Below the pieces are notes generated by a model. It was not told the DNA's origin. It made no database searches and worked only from the letters and a program-made list of their open reading frames with translations. A stretch of DNA of 64,000 nucleotides, from contig NZ_CP085324.1 of NCBI RefSeq assembly GCF_020614395.1, positions 2,113,564 to 2,177,563 on the forward strand, written 5' to 3'. Origin of the DNA: Salarchaeum japonicum (GTDB lineage Archaea; Halobacteriota; Halobacteria; Halobacteriales; Halobacteriaceae). This document shows, in pieces, positions 26,280-35,463 of the stretch (position 1 is the first letter of the stretch; the number at the start of each line of letters is the position of its first letter). The position numbers and the translations under genes were made by a program.

Positions 26280-27421
26280 AAGACTCGTTCTGCGTCCTCG
26301 CGGGCGTGTTCTCGCGACTCGTCGAGGTCGAACTCGCGGACGAGTTCGCCGTCCCGAATCAGCGGCTGGAGGAGCGACTCGGCGTCGTCGGGGCCGCGGC
26401 CGGCGAGCGCGACCTCGTGGCCGCCCTCGCGGGTTCGATAAACGTCTTTCTTCCCGGAGAGTTTCCCGCGTTTCGCGCAGGGGTCGCCGTCGCGTTCGAC
26501 GATGTCGAGCGCGAAGTCCACGGGGTCGGCGTTCGAGACGTAGCCGCCGACGCCGAACCCCTGTACGTGCTCGCGGAGCGCGTCGAGGTCGCTGGGGCCG
26601 AGGCCGCCGCTGACGAAGATGCCCACGTCGTCGTGGCCGCGGGCGTCGAGTTCCCAGCGGACTTCCCGGATGATGTGTTCGAAGTTCCCGCGCCGGCTGC
26701 CGGTGGTGTCGAGGCGGATGCTGTCGAGGGCGTCCCCGAGCGTGTCGGCGGCGCGGAGGGCTTCGTCCTTCTCGTCGGAGTACGTGTCCACGAGCGCGAC
26801 CCGCGGCACCTCGGCGGGGACGGCGTCGTCGAACGCGCGCCACGCGTCCTCCTGGTGGCCCGCGCCGAACGCGATGACGAGCGCGTGCGGCATCGTCCCG
26901 GACGCCTCGCGTTCCAGAACGTCGCCCGCGGCGACGTGACTGAAGCCGTCGAGGCCCGCGAGGAGGGCGGAGCGCTCTATCATCGCGGCGATGCTCGGGT
27001 GGACGTGGCGCGCGCCGAAACTCAACACCTGGGAGTCGGGGGCGGCGCGGCGGGCGTCGAGCGCGGCGGTGGCGACGCCGGACGCGTGCGAGAGGAAGCC
27101 GAGGAGGCTGGTCTCGTAGCGCGCGAACTCGCGGTACCGTCCTTCGATTCGCAGGACGGGGCCGCCGTCGAACAGGGTTCCCTCGGGGAGCGCGTCCACG
27201 TCTATCGGGAGGCCGGCGAGGAGGTGGGCGGCGTCCTTCACGCCCGCGAAGAGTTCGAACTCACCCGTAGGGAACTGGTCTGCGGTGACCTCCGCGACGA
27301 CCCGCGGGTTCTTCCCGGCGTGGTCGAGGGTTTCGAGCGTCCGGTCGAAGTACGCGTCGGTCGCACGGCCGTCGGCGATGGCGTCCGTGGGCACGATGTC
27401 GAAGCCGTGGGACTCACTCAT
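26276..27421 (-). CDS. pncB: Nicotinate phosphoribosyltransferase
   Basis: 381 residues from the ATG at 27421. It makes nicotinate mononucleotide from nicotinate and PRPP in NAD salvage. Features of the NAPRTase family: GGPVLRIEGRYREFARYETSLLGFLSHASGVAT, then FGARHVHP with the catalytic His. The phosphate-binding segments are LDTTGSRRGNFEH and IFVSGGLGPSDL. A nicotinamidase-like gene about 3 kb away (30536) would supply its substrate. Confidence 0.88.
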   Translation of the reverse strand: MSESHGFDIVPTDAIADGRATDAYFDRTLETLDHAGKNPRVVAEVTADQFPTGEFELFAGVKDAAHLLAGLPIDVDALPEGTLFDGGPVLRIEGRYREFARYETSLLGFLSHASGVATAALDARRAAPDSQVLSFGARHVHPSIAAMIERSALLAGLDGFSHVAAGDVLEREASGTMPHALVIAFGAGHQEDAWRAFDDAVPAEVPRVALVDTYSDEKDEALRAADTLGDALDSIRLDTTGSRRGNFEHIIREVRWELDARGHDDVGIFVSGGLGPSDLDALREHVQGFGVGGYVSNADPVDFALDIVERDGDPCAKRGKLSGKKDVYRTREGGHEVALAGRGPDDAESLLQPLIRDGELVREFDLDESREHAREDAERVF

Positions 27422-27452
27422 ACCCGGTGGTCTCGCGCCGCGTCGAAAAAGA

Positions 27453-28922
27453 CTACGACGTGGGGGTGCCGGCGTGCACGTCGTCGAGTTCACTCGGGCG
27501 CGGCGCGTTCACGATGGTGACCGTGTCGCCGGAGACGGAGACGTGGAAGGCGTCCGCGAACTCGCTCGCGCCGTCCGGAATCGTGTAGACGCCGTTCCCC
27601 TGGGACTGTGCGCCCCAGTACGCGAGGAGGTCGCGGTAGGTCGCGGCGAACTCGCGGGCGTCCGCGGGAGAGTCCCAGACGGACTTCCAGACGTACGCGG
27701 CGTCGCCGCTATTCTTGTACGCGTAGAGCTTGTCGCCGTCCCAGCCGTCCACGGGCGTCGTCGTGTAGTTGATGGGGTCGGACGAATCGACGTTCCCGGC
27801 GTCGTTCCGGTTCAGGAACTCGTTCGGGCTGAGGACGTACGGCCGGGCGGCGGTGTCGTCCATCGAGGACTCGTAGGCGGGGTACGCGAACATCCCGGTG
27901 AGGCCGGCGACGCCGAACTCCGCGTACGGCGCGCCGCTCGACCGCGTGAGCCGCGTCCAGTCGCCGTCGGAGCGGTCTTCGAGACTGACCGCGGTGGGTT
28001 CGTCCACGCCGTACGTCTCGGGCTGGGCGACCTGCTCCGAACTCGCGGGCGGGTCGGCGTAGAGGTCGCTCACGGCGTCCCAGCCGCCGGACTGCTCGAC
28101 GGACGCGACGAATCCGGGGCCGTCGCTGTACGGGAAGTACTGCGTGAAGTAGATGCCGTAGTGCAGGCCGCTCCCGCCACTCCCGCTATCCCCGCCGTCG
28201 TCGCTCCCGGAGGACGCGGGCTGACTGACGCACGCCCAGTCGTCGCCGCAGTGCGCCTCGTAGCGCTGCGCGACGAGTTCGGCGTCGCCCTCGATGAGGC
28301 CGAGCGCGGCGCTCCGCGCCTCCAGCGTGGAGCCGGAGAACCCGAGGTCGAAGTTCCGGTACTGGAGCGCGTGCACGAGTTCGTGGCCGAGCGTCGTCTC
28401 GGAGAGCACGGGCGTCGCGGTGTCGCTGATGATGACGATGCGGTCGGCGCTCGGACTGTAGTAGCCCGCGACGCTGGACGACGTGGTCTCCGAGGACTCC
28501 TCGCTCCCGCTCTCGCTCTCGCCGACGAGGAACAGCGCCTCGTAGCGCACGTCGTCGAACGTGATGCCGGTACTCGACCCCGACCCGCCACTGCCGCTTC
28601 CGGTCTGTTCGCGGTAGGTCTCGCGGCTGATGACGGAGACGGGCACGTCCTCCTCGAACTCGATTCCCCGAATGTGTTCGACGCGCGCCATCGCGCGGTG
28701 GACGACCGCGTCCTGTTCAGTCGCGTTCAGGCCGTCGGAGACGGTGACGGGGAGCGATTCGTTGTACCAGTAGCCGTGCTCCCAGCCCAGTCGGTCGGAC
28801 GCGGGGTCGGCGGGCGCGTCCGCCGCGCCGGCGAGCGTGGGGTCGTCCGTCGGCGCGTTCGCACAGCCCGCGAGCGCGAGCAGGCACGCGAGGCCGAGGA
28901 CGGCGGCGAGCCGAGTGTTCAC
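27453..28922 (-). CDS. Hvo_1808-type surface lipoprotein with HExxH motif
   Basis: 489 residues, GTG start. Lipoprotein signal ending LALAGC (Cys20). The exported domain starts with DRLGWEHGYWYNESLPV. It contains TLGHELVHALQ (His180-Glu181...His184), a zinc-metallopeptidase HExxH motif, and LIEGDAELV about 25 residues later, whose Glu could be the third ligand. The family is a conserved haloarchaeal surface protein of unknown activity. The next gene on the same strand is a paralogue lacking the first His. Whether this protein is an active protease is not known. Confidence 0.75.
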   Translation of the reverse strand: MNTRLAAVLGLACLLALAGCANAPTDDPTLAGAADAPADPASDRLGWEHGYWYNESLPVTVSDGLNATEQDAVVHRAMARVEHIRGIEFEEDVPVSVISRETYREQTGSGSGGSGSSTGITFDDVRYEALFLVGESESGSEESSETTSSSVAGYYSPSADRIVIISDTATPVLSETTLGHELVHALQYRNFDLGFSGSTLEARSAALGLIEGDAELVAQRYEAHCGDDWACVSQPASSGSDDGGDSGSGGSGLHYGIYFTQYFPYSDGPGFVASVEQSGGWDAVSDLYADPPASSEQVAQPETYGVDEPTAVSLEDRSDGDWTRLTRSSGAPYAEFGVAGLTGMFAYPAYESSMDDTAARPYVLSPNEFLNRNDAGNVDSSDPINYTTTPVDGWDGDKLYAYKNSGDAAYVWKSVWDSPADAREFAATYRDLLAYWGAQSQGNGVYTIPDGASEFADAFHVSVSGDTVTIVNAPRPSELDDVHAGTPTS

Positions 28923-28969
28923 ACGCGTACTGCGGTCACGAGGAAGAAAAGGCTACCGTCGCCGGACGG

Positions 28970-30451
28970 TCAGGCGGTCTCGTGCACGTCGTCGAGTTCC
29001 TCGACGGTCGGCGCGTTCACGATGGTGACCGTGTCGCCGGACACCTCGACGGAGAACGCGTCCGCGTACTTCCCGTCCGGAATCCGGTACGTATCAGTGG
29101 ACACCTCGGTCGCGCCGAGGTGGTCGAGGACGGCGCGGTAGCCCTCGACGAACTCCTGGGCGTCCTGCGGGGAGTCCCAGACGGACTTCCAGACGTACCC
29201 GGTCTCGTTCGTCTCTGTGGAGTCGTCGCGGACGTACGGCACGAGTTTGTCGCCGTCCCAGCCGGCGGTCATCTCGTGGTCGTAGTTGTACGCGTCGAGT
29301 TCACCCGAGGCGGAGAAGAAGTCCTGGTAGGGGATGGCGACGTTCCGCACCGCGCCCGCCTCGTTGGACGCGACGTAGCTCTGGTACCAGAGCGCGACGT
29401 ACATCCCGCCCTCACCGAACTCCGCGTAATCGACGCTGTTCGGGCCGAGGTCGGGCACCGACCACTCCGCCGTGCTCGTGTCCGCGACGGACACCTCGGT
29501 GGGCGCGTCCTCGCCGTACGTCGCGGGGTGGATGGTCTGCTCCGTGCTCGCCGGCGGGTTCTCGTACACGGCGTTCACGGCTTCCCAGCCGCCGTTCTCC
29601 CGAATCTGCTGGACGAACGGCGGGCCGTCGCTGTACGGCTGGAACGTGATGGCGTACATGCCGACGTGGAGGTCGGACGACGACCCACCGCCGCCGGAGG
29701 ACTCCGGCATCAGGCAGTCCCAGTCCTCGGTACACCGCTGTTCGTAGAGGTAGTCCACGTAGTTCCCGTCGCCCTCGATGATGCCGTCGATGGCGTTGTG
29801 GGACTCGGTCGTGGACTGGTCGTAGCGCGTGATGTTGAACCGCTGGTCTTGGAGCGCGTGGAAGAGCTCCTGGGAGAGCGTCACCTCGTTCATCTGGGGG
29901 TTCTCGCTGTCCGAGACGATGACGATGCGGTCTTCGCTCGGACTGTAGTAGCCGCCGACGCTCCCGGCGGTGTTCGAGCGCTGCGCGGCGATAGCGCTCT
30001 CGTTCTCGCCAGTCATGAACACGGCCTCCCACTTCACGTTCTGGTGGAGGCTCGCGTTCCGGGACGGCTCACCGCCCGACTGCGTCTGGTTCCGGAACTC
30101 GGCGCGCGTGATGATGGAGACGGGAACCGTGGTCTCGAACTCCAGCTGGCGCACCTGCTCGACGCGCGCCATCGACCGGTTCACGACCGCGGCGAGTTCG
30201 CTGTCGTTCAGGCCGTCAGAGCGATCCACTTGAATCGGTTCGTCGTACCAGAGTCCGCCCTCCCAGCCGAGGCGGTCGGTCTCGGGGTCGGCGTACTCGT
30301 CGGTGTTCGTGCCGTCCGTGCTCGTCGCGTGGGTCGTCGTCGCGTCCGTGCTCGTCGGCGCGGGCGTCGTCGTCTCGGAGGAGAACGGGCTCTGACAGCC
30401 CGCGAGGGCGACCATCGCGACCAGGGCGACGGCGAGTATTCGACGGTCCAT
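28970..30451 (-). CDS. Paralogous surface lipoprotein with degenerate HExxH (QELFH)
   Basis: 493 residues from the ATG at 30451. Lipobox ALAGC (Cys19), then a Thr-rich linker and the same domain order as the neighbouring gene: DRLGWEGGLWYDEPIQV, GYYSPSEDRIVIVSD and GFVWKSVWDSPQDAQEF-like C-terminal motifs. The motif corresponding to HELVH reads QELFH (194-198), so the first zinc ligand is lost although IIEGDGNYV is kept. It is transcribed just upstream of the paralogue (48-base gap). Probably a tandem duplication followed by loss of catalysis in one copy. Confidence 0.75.
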   Translation of the reverse strand: MDRRILAVALVAMVALAGCQSPFSSETTTPAPTSTDATTTHATSTDGTNTDEYADPETDRLGWEGGLWYDEPIQVDRSDGLNDSELAAVVNRSMARVEQVRQLEFETTVPVSIITRAEFRNQTQSGGEPSRNASLHQNVKWEAVFMTGENESAIAAQRSNTAGSVGGYYSPSEDRIVIVSDSENPQMNEVTLSQELFHALQDQRFNITRYDQSTTESHNAIDGIIEGDGNYVDYLYEQRCTEDWDCLMPESSGGGGSSSDLHVGMYAITFQPYSDGPPFVQQIRENGGWEAVNAVYENPPASTEQTIHPATYGEDAPTEVSVADTSTAEWSVPDLGPNSVDYAEFGEGGMYVALWYQSYVASNEAGAVRNVAIPYQDFFSASGELDAYNYDHEMTAGWDGDKLVPYVRDDSTETNETGYVWKSVWDSPQDAQEFVEGYRAVLDHLGATEVSTDTYRIPDGKYADAFSVEVSGDTVTIVNAPTVEELDDVHETA

Positions 30452-30535
30452 ATCCGAACCCCGACCTCGAACAACTAAAACCCCGTACACGTCCGGCGCG
30501 TAACCGTTTTGCCGGCCGCGGGAGACACCCCCTGC

Positions 30536-31108
30536 ATGGAGTTCGACCCCGACCGAACCGCGCTGGTCGTCGTGGACATGCAGAACGGCTTCTGTCACCC
30601 CGAGGGAAGTCTGTACGCGCCCGCGAGCGGCGACGCGGTCGACCCCGTCGCGAGCCTCGCCGAGCGCGCCCGCGACGCGGGCGTCACCCTCGTGTACACC
30701 CGGGACGTGCACCCGCCCGGCCAGTTCGACGACACCCACTACTACGACGAGTTCGAGCGCTGGGGCGAACACGTCGTCGAGGACTCCTGGGACGCCGAAC
30801 TCGTCGCCGGCCTCCCCGACCCCGACCACGTCGTCGAGAAGCACACCTACGACGCCTTCCACGAGACCGAACTCGACGGCTGGCTCACCGCGAGGGGGAT
30901 CGACGACCTCCTCGTCTGCGGGACGCTCGCGAACGTCTGCGTCCTCCACACCGCGTCCTCCGCCGGCCTCCGCGACTACCGGCCCGTCGTCGTCACCGAC
31001 GCCCTCGGCTACATCGAACCCGACCACAAGGAGTACGCCACAGACCACGCCGACTGGCTGTTCGGCGAACTCACCGACCGCGACAGTATCGACTTTGCGC
31101 CGAACTGA
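30536..31108 (+). CDS. pncA: Nicotinamidase/isochorismatase-family hydrolase
   Basis: 190 residues from the ATG at 30536. The cysteine hydrolase fold is shown by ALVVVDMQNGFC (catalytic Asp), DVHPPGQFDD with metal-type residues, and VCGTLANVCVLHTA holding the catalytic Cys. The most likely reaction is nicotinamide to nicotinate, given the nearby pncB, but other isochorismatase-like amidases share these motifs. Confidence 0.75.
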   Translation: MEFDPDRTALVVVDMQNGFCHPEGSLYAPASGDAVDPVASLAERARDAGVTLVYTRDVHPPGQFDDTHYYDEFERWGEHVVEDSWDAELVAGLPDPDHVVEKHTYDAFHETELDGWLTARGIDDLLVCGTLANVCVLHTASSAGLRDYRPVVVTDALGYIEPDHKEYATDHADWLFGELTDRDSIDFAPN

Positions 31109-31132
31109 ACGCGCCGAGCGCGGTAGCGCACC

Positions 31133-31618
31133 GTGACCGACCTTCCGCCGCCCGCCGAAGTAGACTCGCTCGACGACTTGCCGGCGGACGAGAACGGCGT
31201 GTACTGCGTGGATTTCCGCGAGCATCCCGAGTACTATCGAATCGACCGCGGCGAGCAGGGGGTGTTCAAGGTGGAGCCGTACAAGTCGGAGTTGTTGCCG
31301 CTGTGGGGGTACGCGGACGCGGGGACGGCGGCGGAGAGCGCGGTAGCGATTCGGGAGAGATTCGAGGAATACCGCGAGCGTGGGGAGTTCGTGGGGATGG
31401 ATATGGCGCGGAAGTACCTGCGGATGGGGTACACGCGGGCGATGCGGTACGCGCGGTATCCGGGCGGCCGGAAGTACGTCGATGGGGAGGAGCGCGACCC
31501 GGTGGAGTGGGCGGACGCGGAGAAGCGGCGGGCGGCCCGAATCTACTGGCACGCGCTCCAGTCCGTGACGGCAGACTCCGTGTACCGGGCGTTCCGGGAG
31601 CGCTGGCCGCGCGTCTAG
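31133..31618 (+). CDS. Conserved protein, DUF4385-like
   Basis: 161 residues, GTG start. Contains FREHPEYYRIDRGEQGVFKVEPYKSELLPLW and FVGMDMARKYLRMGYTRAMRYARYPGGRKY, which resemble the DUF4385 family found in archaea and bacteria. No catalytic motif known. It overlaps the convergent M23-like gene by 4 bases. Confidence 0.65.
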   Translation: MTDLPPPAEVDSLDDLPADENGVYCVDFREHPEYYRIDRGEQGVFKVEPYKSELLPLWGYADAGTAAESAVAIRERFEEYRERGEFVGMDMARKYLRMGYTRAMRYARYPGGRKYVDGEERDPVEWADAEKRRAARIYWHALQSVTADSVYRAFRERWPRV

Positions 31619-32451
31619 TCGAGGCGGACGGGGTCGTCGGTCGGGCGGAGAGTCACGGTCACGTCGTCCCCGGGAGCGAGGTCGTGGCCGTCGGCGAACA
31701 CGAGTTTCGCGCGGAGGCTGTCGCGGCCGCAGAACAGGGAGAGACCGGTGGCGGGCCGGTCGTTCGCCCGCACCTCGACGCCCGCCCACGTCACGTCGCG
31801 GCCGTCCGGCGTTCCGAGCGCGGCGTCGAGGAGCGGCAGGGGGGCGTCGCTGCCGCCGAGCTGGCCGCCGTGGCGGTAGTGGGGGATGCCGCCGTCGAGC
31901 GGGCGGCCGTCGTCGCTCCCGACCGCGGCGAACGTTCCCGGATTCGGGTGGGTGGGCGCGTCGAGCGCGACGTACGTCCTGCCGGTCTCAGCGACGGTTC
32001 CGGTGCCGTCCCACGGGACGCCGCGCACGCCGATGTCGATGTCGAGGGGGAGATTGCCGGACGCGCGCACGGGGTCGGCGTCGCGGGCGCGGAAGCCGAG
32101 GTGGAGGTGGTTGTCCACCCAGGGCGCGAAGAACCCCGAGCGCACCAGCTCGCCGAGGGAGTCCCCGACGGCGACCTCGTCGCCGACTTCGACCGCGGGT
32201 TCGACGTGGAGGACGCGCGCGAGGCGGTCGCCGGTGTCGATGACGACGAGGTGGTCGCGGTCGCTCGCGTACGGTTTCGGGGGACAGCGGACGGTTCGGA
32301 CGTGCGTGACGGTGCCGGCGACGGGGCTGGGCGCGTCGTTCGAGTCGGGGTAGAGGTCGATTGCGCGGCCGGCGTCGTGCGCGGGATACGGCGAGTTGTA
32401 GAGGGAGAATCGGGGGTAGCGTTCGAGGACGGCGGCCGGCAGGCAGACCAT
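31615..32451 (-). CDS. M23/LytM-like metallopeptidase-fold protein
   Basis: 278 residues. Residues 20-125 match a LytM-type barrel: PAHDAGRAIDLYP gives His25 and Asp32, PSPVAGTVTHV is the typical strand, and NHLHLGF (115-121) is the HxH ligand pair. The C-terminal 150 residues are a second domain without recognised motif, ending DDVTVTLRP. There is no signal peptide, and archaea lack murein, so the substrate is unclear; it may be a non-enzymatic or biotin-lipoyl-like fold. Confidence 0.6.
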   Translation of the reverse strand: MVCLPAAVLERYPRFSLYNSPYPAHDAGRAIDLYPDSNDAPSPVAGTVTHVRTVRCPPKPYASDRDHLVVIDTGDRLARVLHVEPAVEVGDEVAVGDSLGELVRSGFFAPWVDNHLHLGFRARDADPVRASGNLPLDIDIGVRGVPWDGTGTVAETGRTYVALDAPTHPNPGTFAAVGSDDGRPLDGGIPHYRHGGQLGGSDAPLPLLDAALGTPDGRDVTWAGVEVRANDRPATGLSLFCGRDSLRAKLVFADGHDLAPGDDVTVTLRPTDDPVRLD

Positions 32452-32502
32452 ACGGGTGGGTTACACCGAGCGCATTTACCCGTGTCGCGCGAAGGGAGGG
32501 GT

Positions 32503-33183
32503 ATGCGCGTGGTTCGTGGCGTGGCTGACACGCGGACGGGGGACGGCGAGGTGACCCGGCGGCTCACGGAGCAGGTCGGGGAGTCCGGCGAGCCAGCCGT
32601 GCGGGTGTGGCGGCCGGATCGGCAGGTGGCGTTCGGGCGGCGGGACGCGCGGGCGGACGGCTACGAGGCGGCGCGCGAGGCGGCGCGCGAGCACGGGTTC
32701 GCGTCCGTGGAGCGGAGCGTCGGCGGGCGCGCGGTGGCGTACACGGGAACGACCGTCGCGTTCGCGCGCGTCGAACCCATCGACGACATCCGGAGCGGCA
32801 TGGAGGAACGCTACGAGGCGATGGTGTCGGACGTACAGCGGGCGTGCTGGCGGCTCGGCGCGCCCGCGCAGCGCGGCGAACCCCCGGAGTCGTTCTGTCC
32901 GGGCGCGTACAGCCTCCAGTACCGGGGGAAACTGGCGGGGGTCGCCCAGCGCGTCACGTCGAACGCCGCGCTCGTCTCCGGCGTGCTCGTGGTCGAAGAC
33001 CACCGCGAGATTGGGCGCGTGCTCGCCGACGTGTACGGCGAACTCGGCCTCGCGTTCGACCCGCGGTCGGTCGGGAGTCTGGAGCGCGCGGGCGCGACCA
33101 CCGACCCCGTCGAGGTCTTATCGGAACTGGAGACGGCGCTCGCGGGCGCGACCTATCGAACCGAGAGCGTCCGTCAGACTTAG
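32503..33183 (+). CDS. Lipoate-protein ligase family protein
   Basis: 226 residues from the ATG at 32503. BPL/LplA/LipB fold: AVRVWRPDRQVAFGRRDARADGY opens it, RSVGGRAVAYTGTTVAFARV carries the ligand-binding glycine loop, and YSLQYRGKLAGVAQRVTSNAALVSGVLVV holds the Lys/Gly segment of the active site. It could attach lipoate or octanoate to 2-oxoacid dehydrogenase E2 or glycine cleavage H protein. The exact substrate is not readable. Confidence 0.8.
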   Translation: MRVVRGVADTRTGDGEVTRRLTEQVGESGEPAVRVWRPDRQVAFGRRDARADGYEAAREAAREHGFASVERSVGGRAVAYTGTTVAFARVEPIDDIRSGMEERYEAMVSDVQRACWRLGAPAQRGEPPESFCPGAYSLQYRGKLAGVAQRVTSNAALVSGVLVVEDHREIGRVLADVYGELGLAFDPRSVGSLERAGATTDPVEVLSELETALAGATYRTESVRQT

Positions 33184-33207
33184 GCCCGTACTCGCCGCAC
33201 TCGACGT

Positions 33208-34479
33208 ATGCGCGTGATTCGGAACGCGGCGCTCGCCGACGGCCGCCGAGTGGACGTTCGACTCGACGGCGGCCGCATCGACGCCGTGGGCGACGACCTG
33301 GACGGCGAACTGCTCGTGGACGCGAACGGGAAACGCCTCCTGCCGGGAATGATAGACGTGCACGTTCACTTCCGCCAGCCGGGCGCGAGCCAGAAGGAAA
33401 CCTGGACGACGGGGAGTCAGTCGGCGGCCGCGGGCGGCGTCACCACCGTTGTCGACCAGCCGAACACGAACCCGCCCACCGTCACGGGCGCGGCGTTCGA
33501 CGAGAAGGACGAACTCGCGAGCGAGTCGCTCGTGGACTACGGCGTCAACGGCGGCGTCACCGAGAACTGGGAGCCGGACTCGCTGTTCGAGAGGCCGCTG
33601 TTCGCGCTGGGCGAGGTGTTCCTCGCCGACTCGACCGGAAACATGGGTATCGACGCGGCGCTGTTCGCGGCGGCGGTGGAGCGCGCGGCCGACGAGGACG
33701 TGCCCGTCACCGTGCACGCGGAGGACGCCGACCTGTTCTCAGAGGACGCCCGGGAGCGCTCGGACGCGGACGCGTGGAGCGCGTACCGCACGCCGGAGGC
33801 GGAGGAAGCGGCGGTGGAGCGCGCGGTCGCGGTCGCGGAGGGGTCGGGCGCGCAGGTGCACATCGCGCACACCAGCACGCCGGAGGGCGTGGACGCGGCG
33901 CGCGCGGGCGGCGCGACCTGCGAGGTGACGCCCCACCACCTCTTCCTCTCCCGGGACGACCTCCCCGACCTCGGGACGTTCGGGCGGATGAACCCGCCGC
34001 TTCGCTCCGAAGAACGGCGAGAAGCGGTGTTCGAGCGGCTCCAATCGGGTGCGGTGGACGTGGTGGCGACCGACCACGCGCCGCACACCCGCGAGGAGAA
34101 GGACGCGGGCATCTGGGACGCGCCCTCGGGCGTGCCGGGCGTCGAGACGGCGCTCCCGCTCCTCCTGAACGCCGCGCGCGAGGGCGAGTTGTCCTACGAG
34201 CGCGTGCGGGACGTGACCGCCGCGAACCCCGCTCGAATCTTCGACCTCCCGCGGAAGGGACGAATCGAGGCCGGCCGGGACGCGGATTTGGTGCTCGTCG
34301 ACCCCGAGAACGTGCAGGAAATCCGGGGCGACGACCTGCACTCGAAATGTGGGTGGACGCCGTTCGAAGGCTTCGCGGGCGTGTTCCCGGAGTGGACGAT
34401 GGTGCGGGGCGAGTTCGCCTACCGGGAGGGGAAGTTCGGGAGCGCGCGCGGCGAGAACGTGCGGCGTCAGAGGTCGTAG
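33208..34479 (+). CDS. pyrC: Dihydroorotase
   Basis: 423 residues. Third step of pyrimidine synthesis, closing carbamoyl-aspartate to dihydroorotate. Amidohydrolase barrel with the first metal motif DVHVHFRQPG (near residue 50), the catalytic-loop HAED near 170, IAHTS, and VATDHAPHTREEK with the final Asp. A C-terminal cap follows. Starts 24 bases after the lipoate-ligase-like gene. Another pathway gene, pyrD, is at 55874 and not linked. Confidence 0.92.
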   Translation: MRVIRNAALADGRRVDVRLDGGRIDAVGDDLDGELLVDANGKRLLPGMIDVHVHFRQPGASQKETWTTGSQSAAAGGVTTVVDQPNTNPPTVTGAAFDEKDELASESLVDYGVNGGVTENWEPDSLFERPLFALGEVFLADSTGNMGIDAALFAAAVERAADEDVPVTVHAEDADLFSEDARERSDADAWSAYRTPEAEEAAVERAVAVAEGSGAQVHIAHTSTPEGVDAARAGGATCEVTPHHLFLSRDDLPDLGTFGRMNPPLRSEERREAVFERLQSGAVDVVATDHAPHTREEKDAGIWDAPSGVPGVETALPLLLNAAREGELSYERVRDVTAANPARIFDLPRKGRIEAGRDADLVLVDPENVQEIRGDDLHSKCGWTPFEGFAGVFPEWTMVRGEFAYREGKFGSARGENVRRQRS

Positions 34480-34910
34480 CCGCCGTCGGCGCGCGTCGAC
34501 ACGTCGTACCACGAGAACGCGCCGGTGTCCTCGACGACCAGCGACACCCAGGAGTCGTCCTTGCCGTAGGGTTCGAACGCCATCGTCCGCGCGTCCTCGC
34601 GTTCCGGCGGGTCGCCGTCGACGGTGAAGGAGAGCGTGTACGTCGTCTCCTCGGTGAAGACGCTCGGAACGAACACCGCTTCGCCGGGCCGGAGGGACAC
34701 CGTCGACTCGACGGGCTGCCGTCCTTGGTCGGAGCCTGCGGTGTCCGTGAGTTCGACGCCGAGCGTGTGCGGGAGACGATGGCGGTTCTTGAATCCGAGA
34801 CTGCCGACGGGTGGTTCTCGGGAGTCGGTCGCGGTTTGACAGCCCGCGAGCGCCCCGGCAGCGCCCGCTCCGAGGGCGGTGAGGAGGGCGCGTCGCGTCG
34901 GGAGACGCAT
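34467..34910 (-). CDS. Tat-exported lipoprotein
   Basis: 147 residues from the ATG at 34910. Signal RLPTRRALLTALGAGAAGALAGCQT has twin Arg and a lipobox Cys. The mature part is a single small beta-rich domain (FKNRHRLPHTLGVELTDTAG...VSLRPGEAVFVPSVF...YTLSFTVDGDPP), a pattern seen in haloarchaeal secreted proteins of unknown function. The 3' end overlaps pyrC by 13 bases. Confidence 0.7.
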   Translation of the reverse strand: MRLPTRRALLTALGAGAAGALAGCQTATDSREPPVGSLGFKNRHRLPHTLGVELTDTAGSDQGRQPVESTVSLRPGEAVFVPSVFTEETTYTLSFTVDGDPPEREDARTMAFEPYGKDDSWVSLVVEDTGAFSWYDVSTRADGGYDL

Positions 34911-34992
34911 ACCCGAACCCATTCGTTTTTTGTTAATAACATTTCGCTCTGCGAGGGGAATTCTTTTCGGCGCGGCACGCGCCCGTAGTGGC

Positions 34993-35463
34993 ATGAGCGA
35001 GGACGTGACAGACCCGCGGGCGGGTGCGTGGGCGGCGACGGTCGAGGACATGGCGGCGACCGCTGACGCCTACGACGACGCCGGCTGGGACACGTACGAG
35101 GTAGAGCCGGGCGACACGACACTGCTGGCGACCGAGGACGCCGAGCGCGCGGACCTCGACGTGGTCGTCACCGGGCCGGACTACGAGACGGTCACGGGCC
35201 TCATCGAGGACGGCGTCTCCTTCACCGAGTACGAGGTGCTCACCGCGACCGAAGCGGGGACGGTGTACGTCGTGGTCGTGATGGAAGACCCCGACCGCGA
35301 GGTCGCGCTGTTGTTCGCGGGGATGTACGGCGAAGACGACGCCGCGGACGCCGCGGACGCGGCCGCGGAGCGCGGCGAGTTCGTGGTTCACCTCCGCGGC
35401 CTGGAGGAAGAACCGGTCGAGTTCGTGTACGAAGACCCCGGGTTGTTCGCGGGCGAGGACTAG
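34993..35463 (+). CDS. Conserved haloarchaeal protein of unknown function
   Basis: 156 residues. WAATVEDMAATADAYDDAGWDTYEVEPGDTTLL opens a compact alpha/beta domain that ends YEDPGLFAGED. The plan resembles uncharacterised haloarchaeal families (DUF7529-like); I cannot name it firmly. Soluble, very acidic. Stop overlaps the next, convergent gene by 4 bases. Confidence 0.65.
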   Translation: MSEDVTDPRAGAWAATVEDMAATADAYDDAGWDTYEVEPGDTTLLATEDAERADLDVVVTGPDYETVTGLIEDGVSFTEYEVLTATEAGTVYVVVVMEDPDREVALLFAGMYGEDDAADAADAAAERGEFVVHLRGLEEEPVEFVYEDPGLFAGED

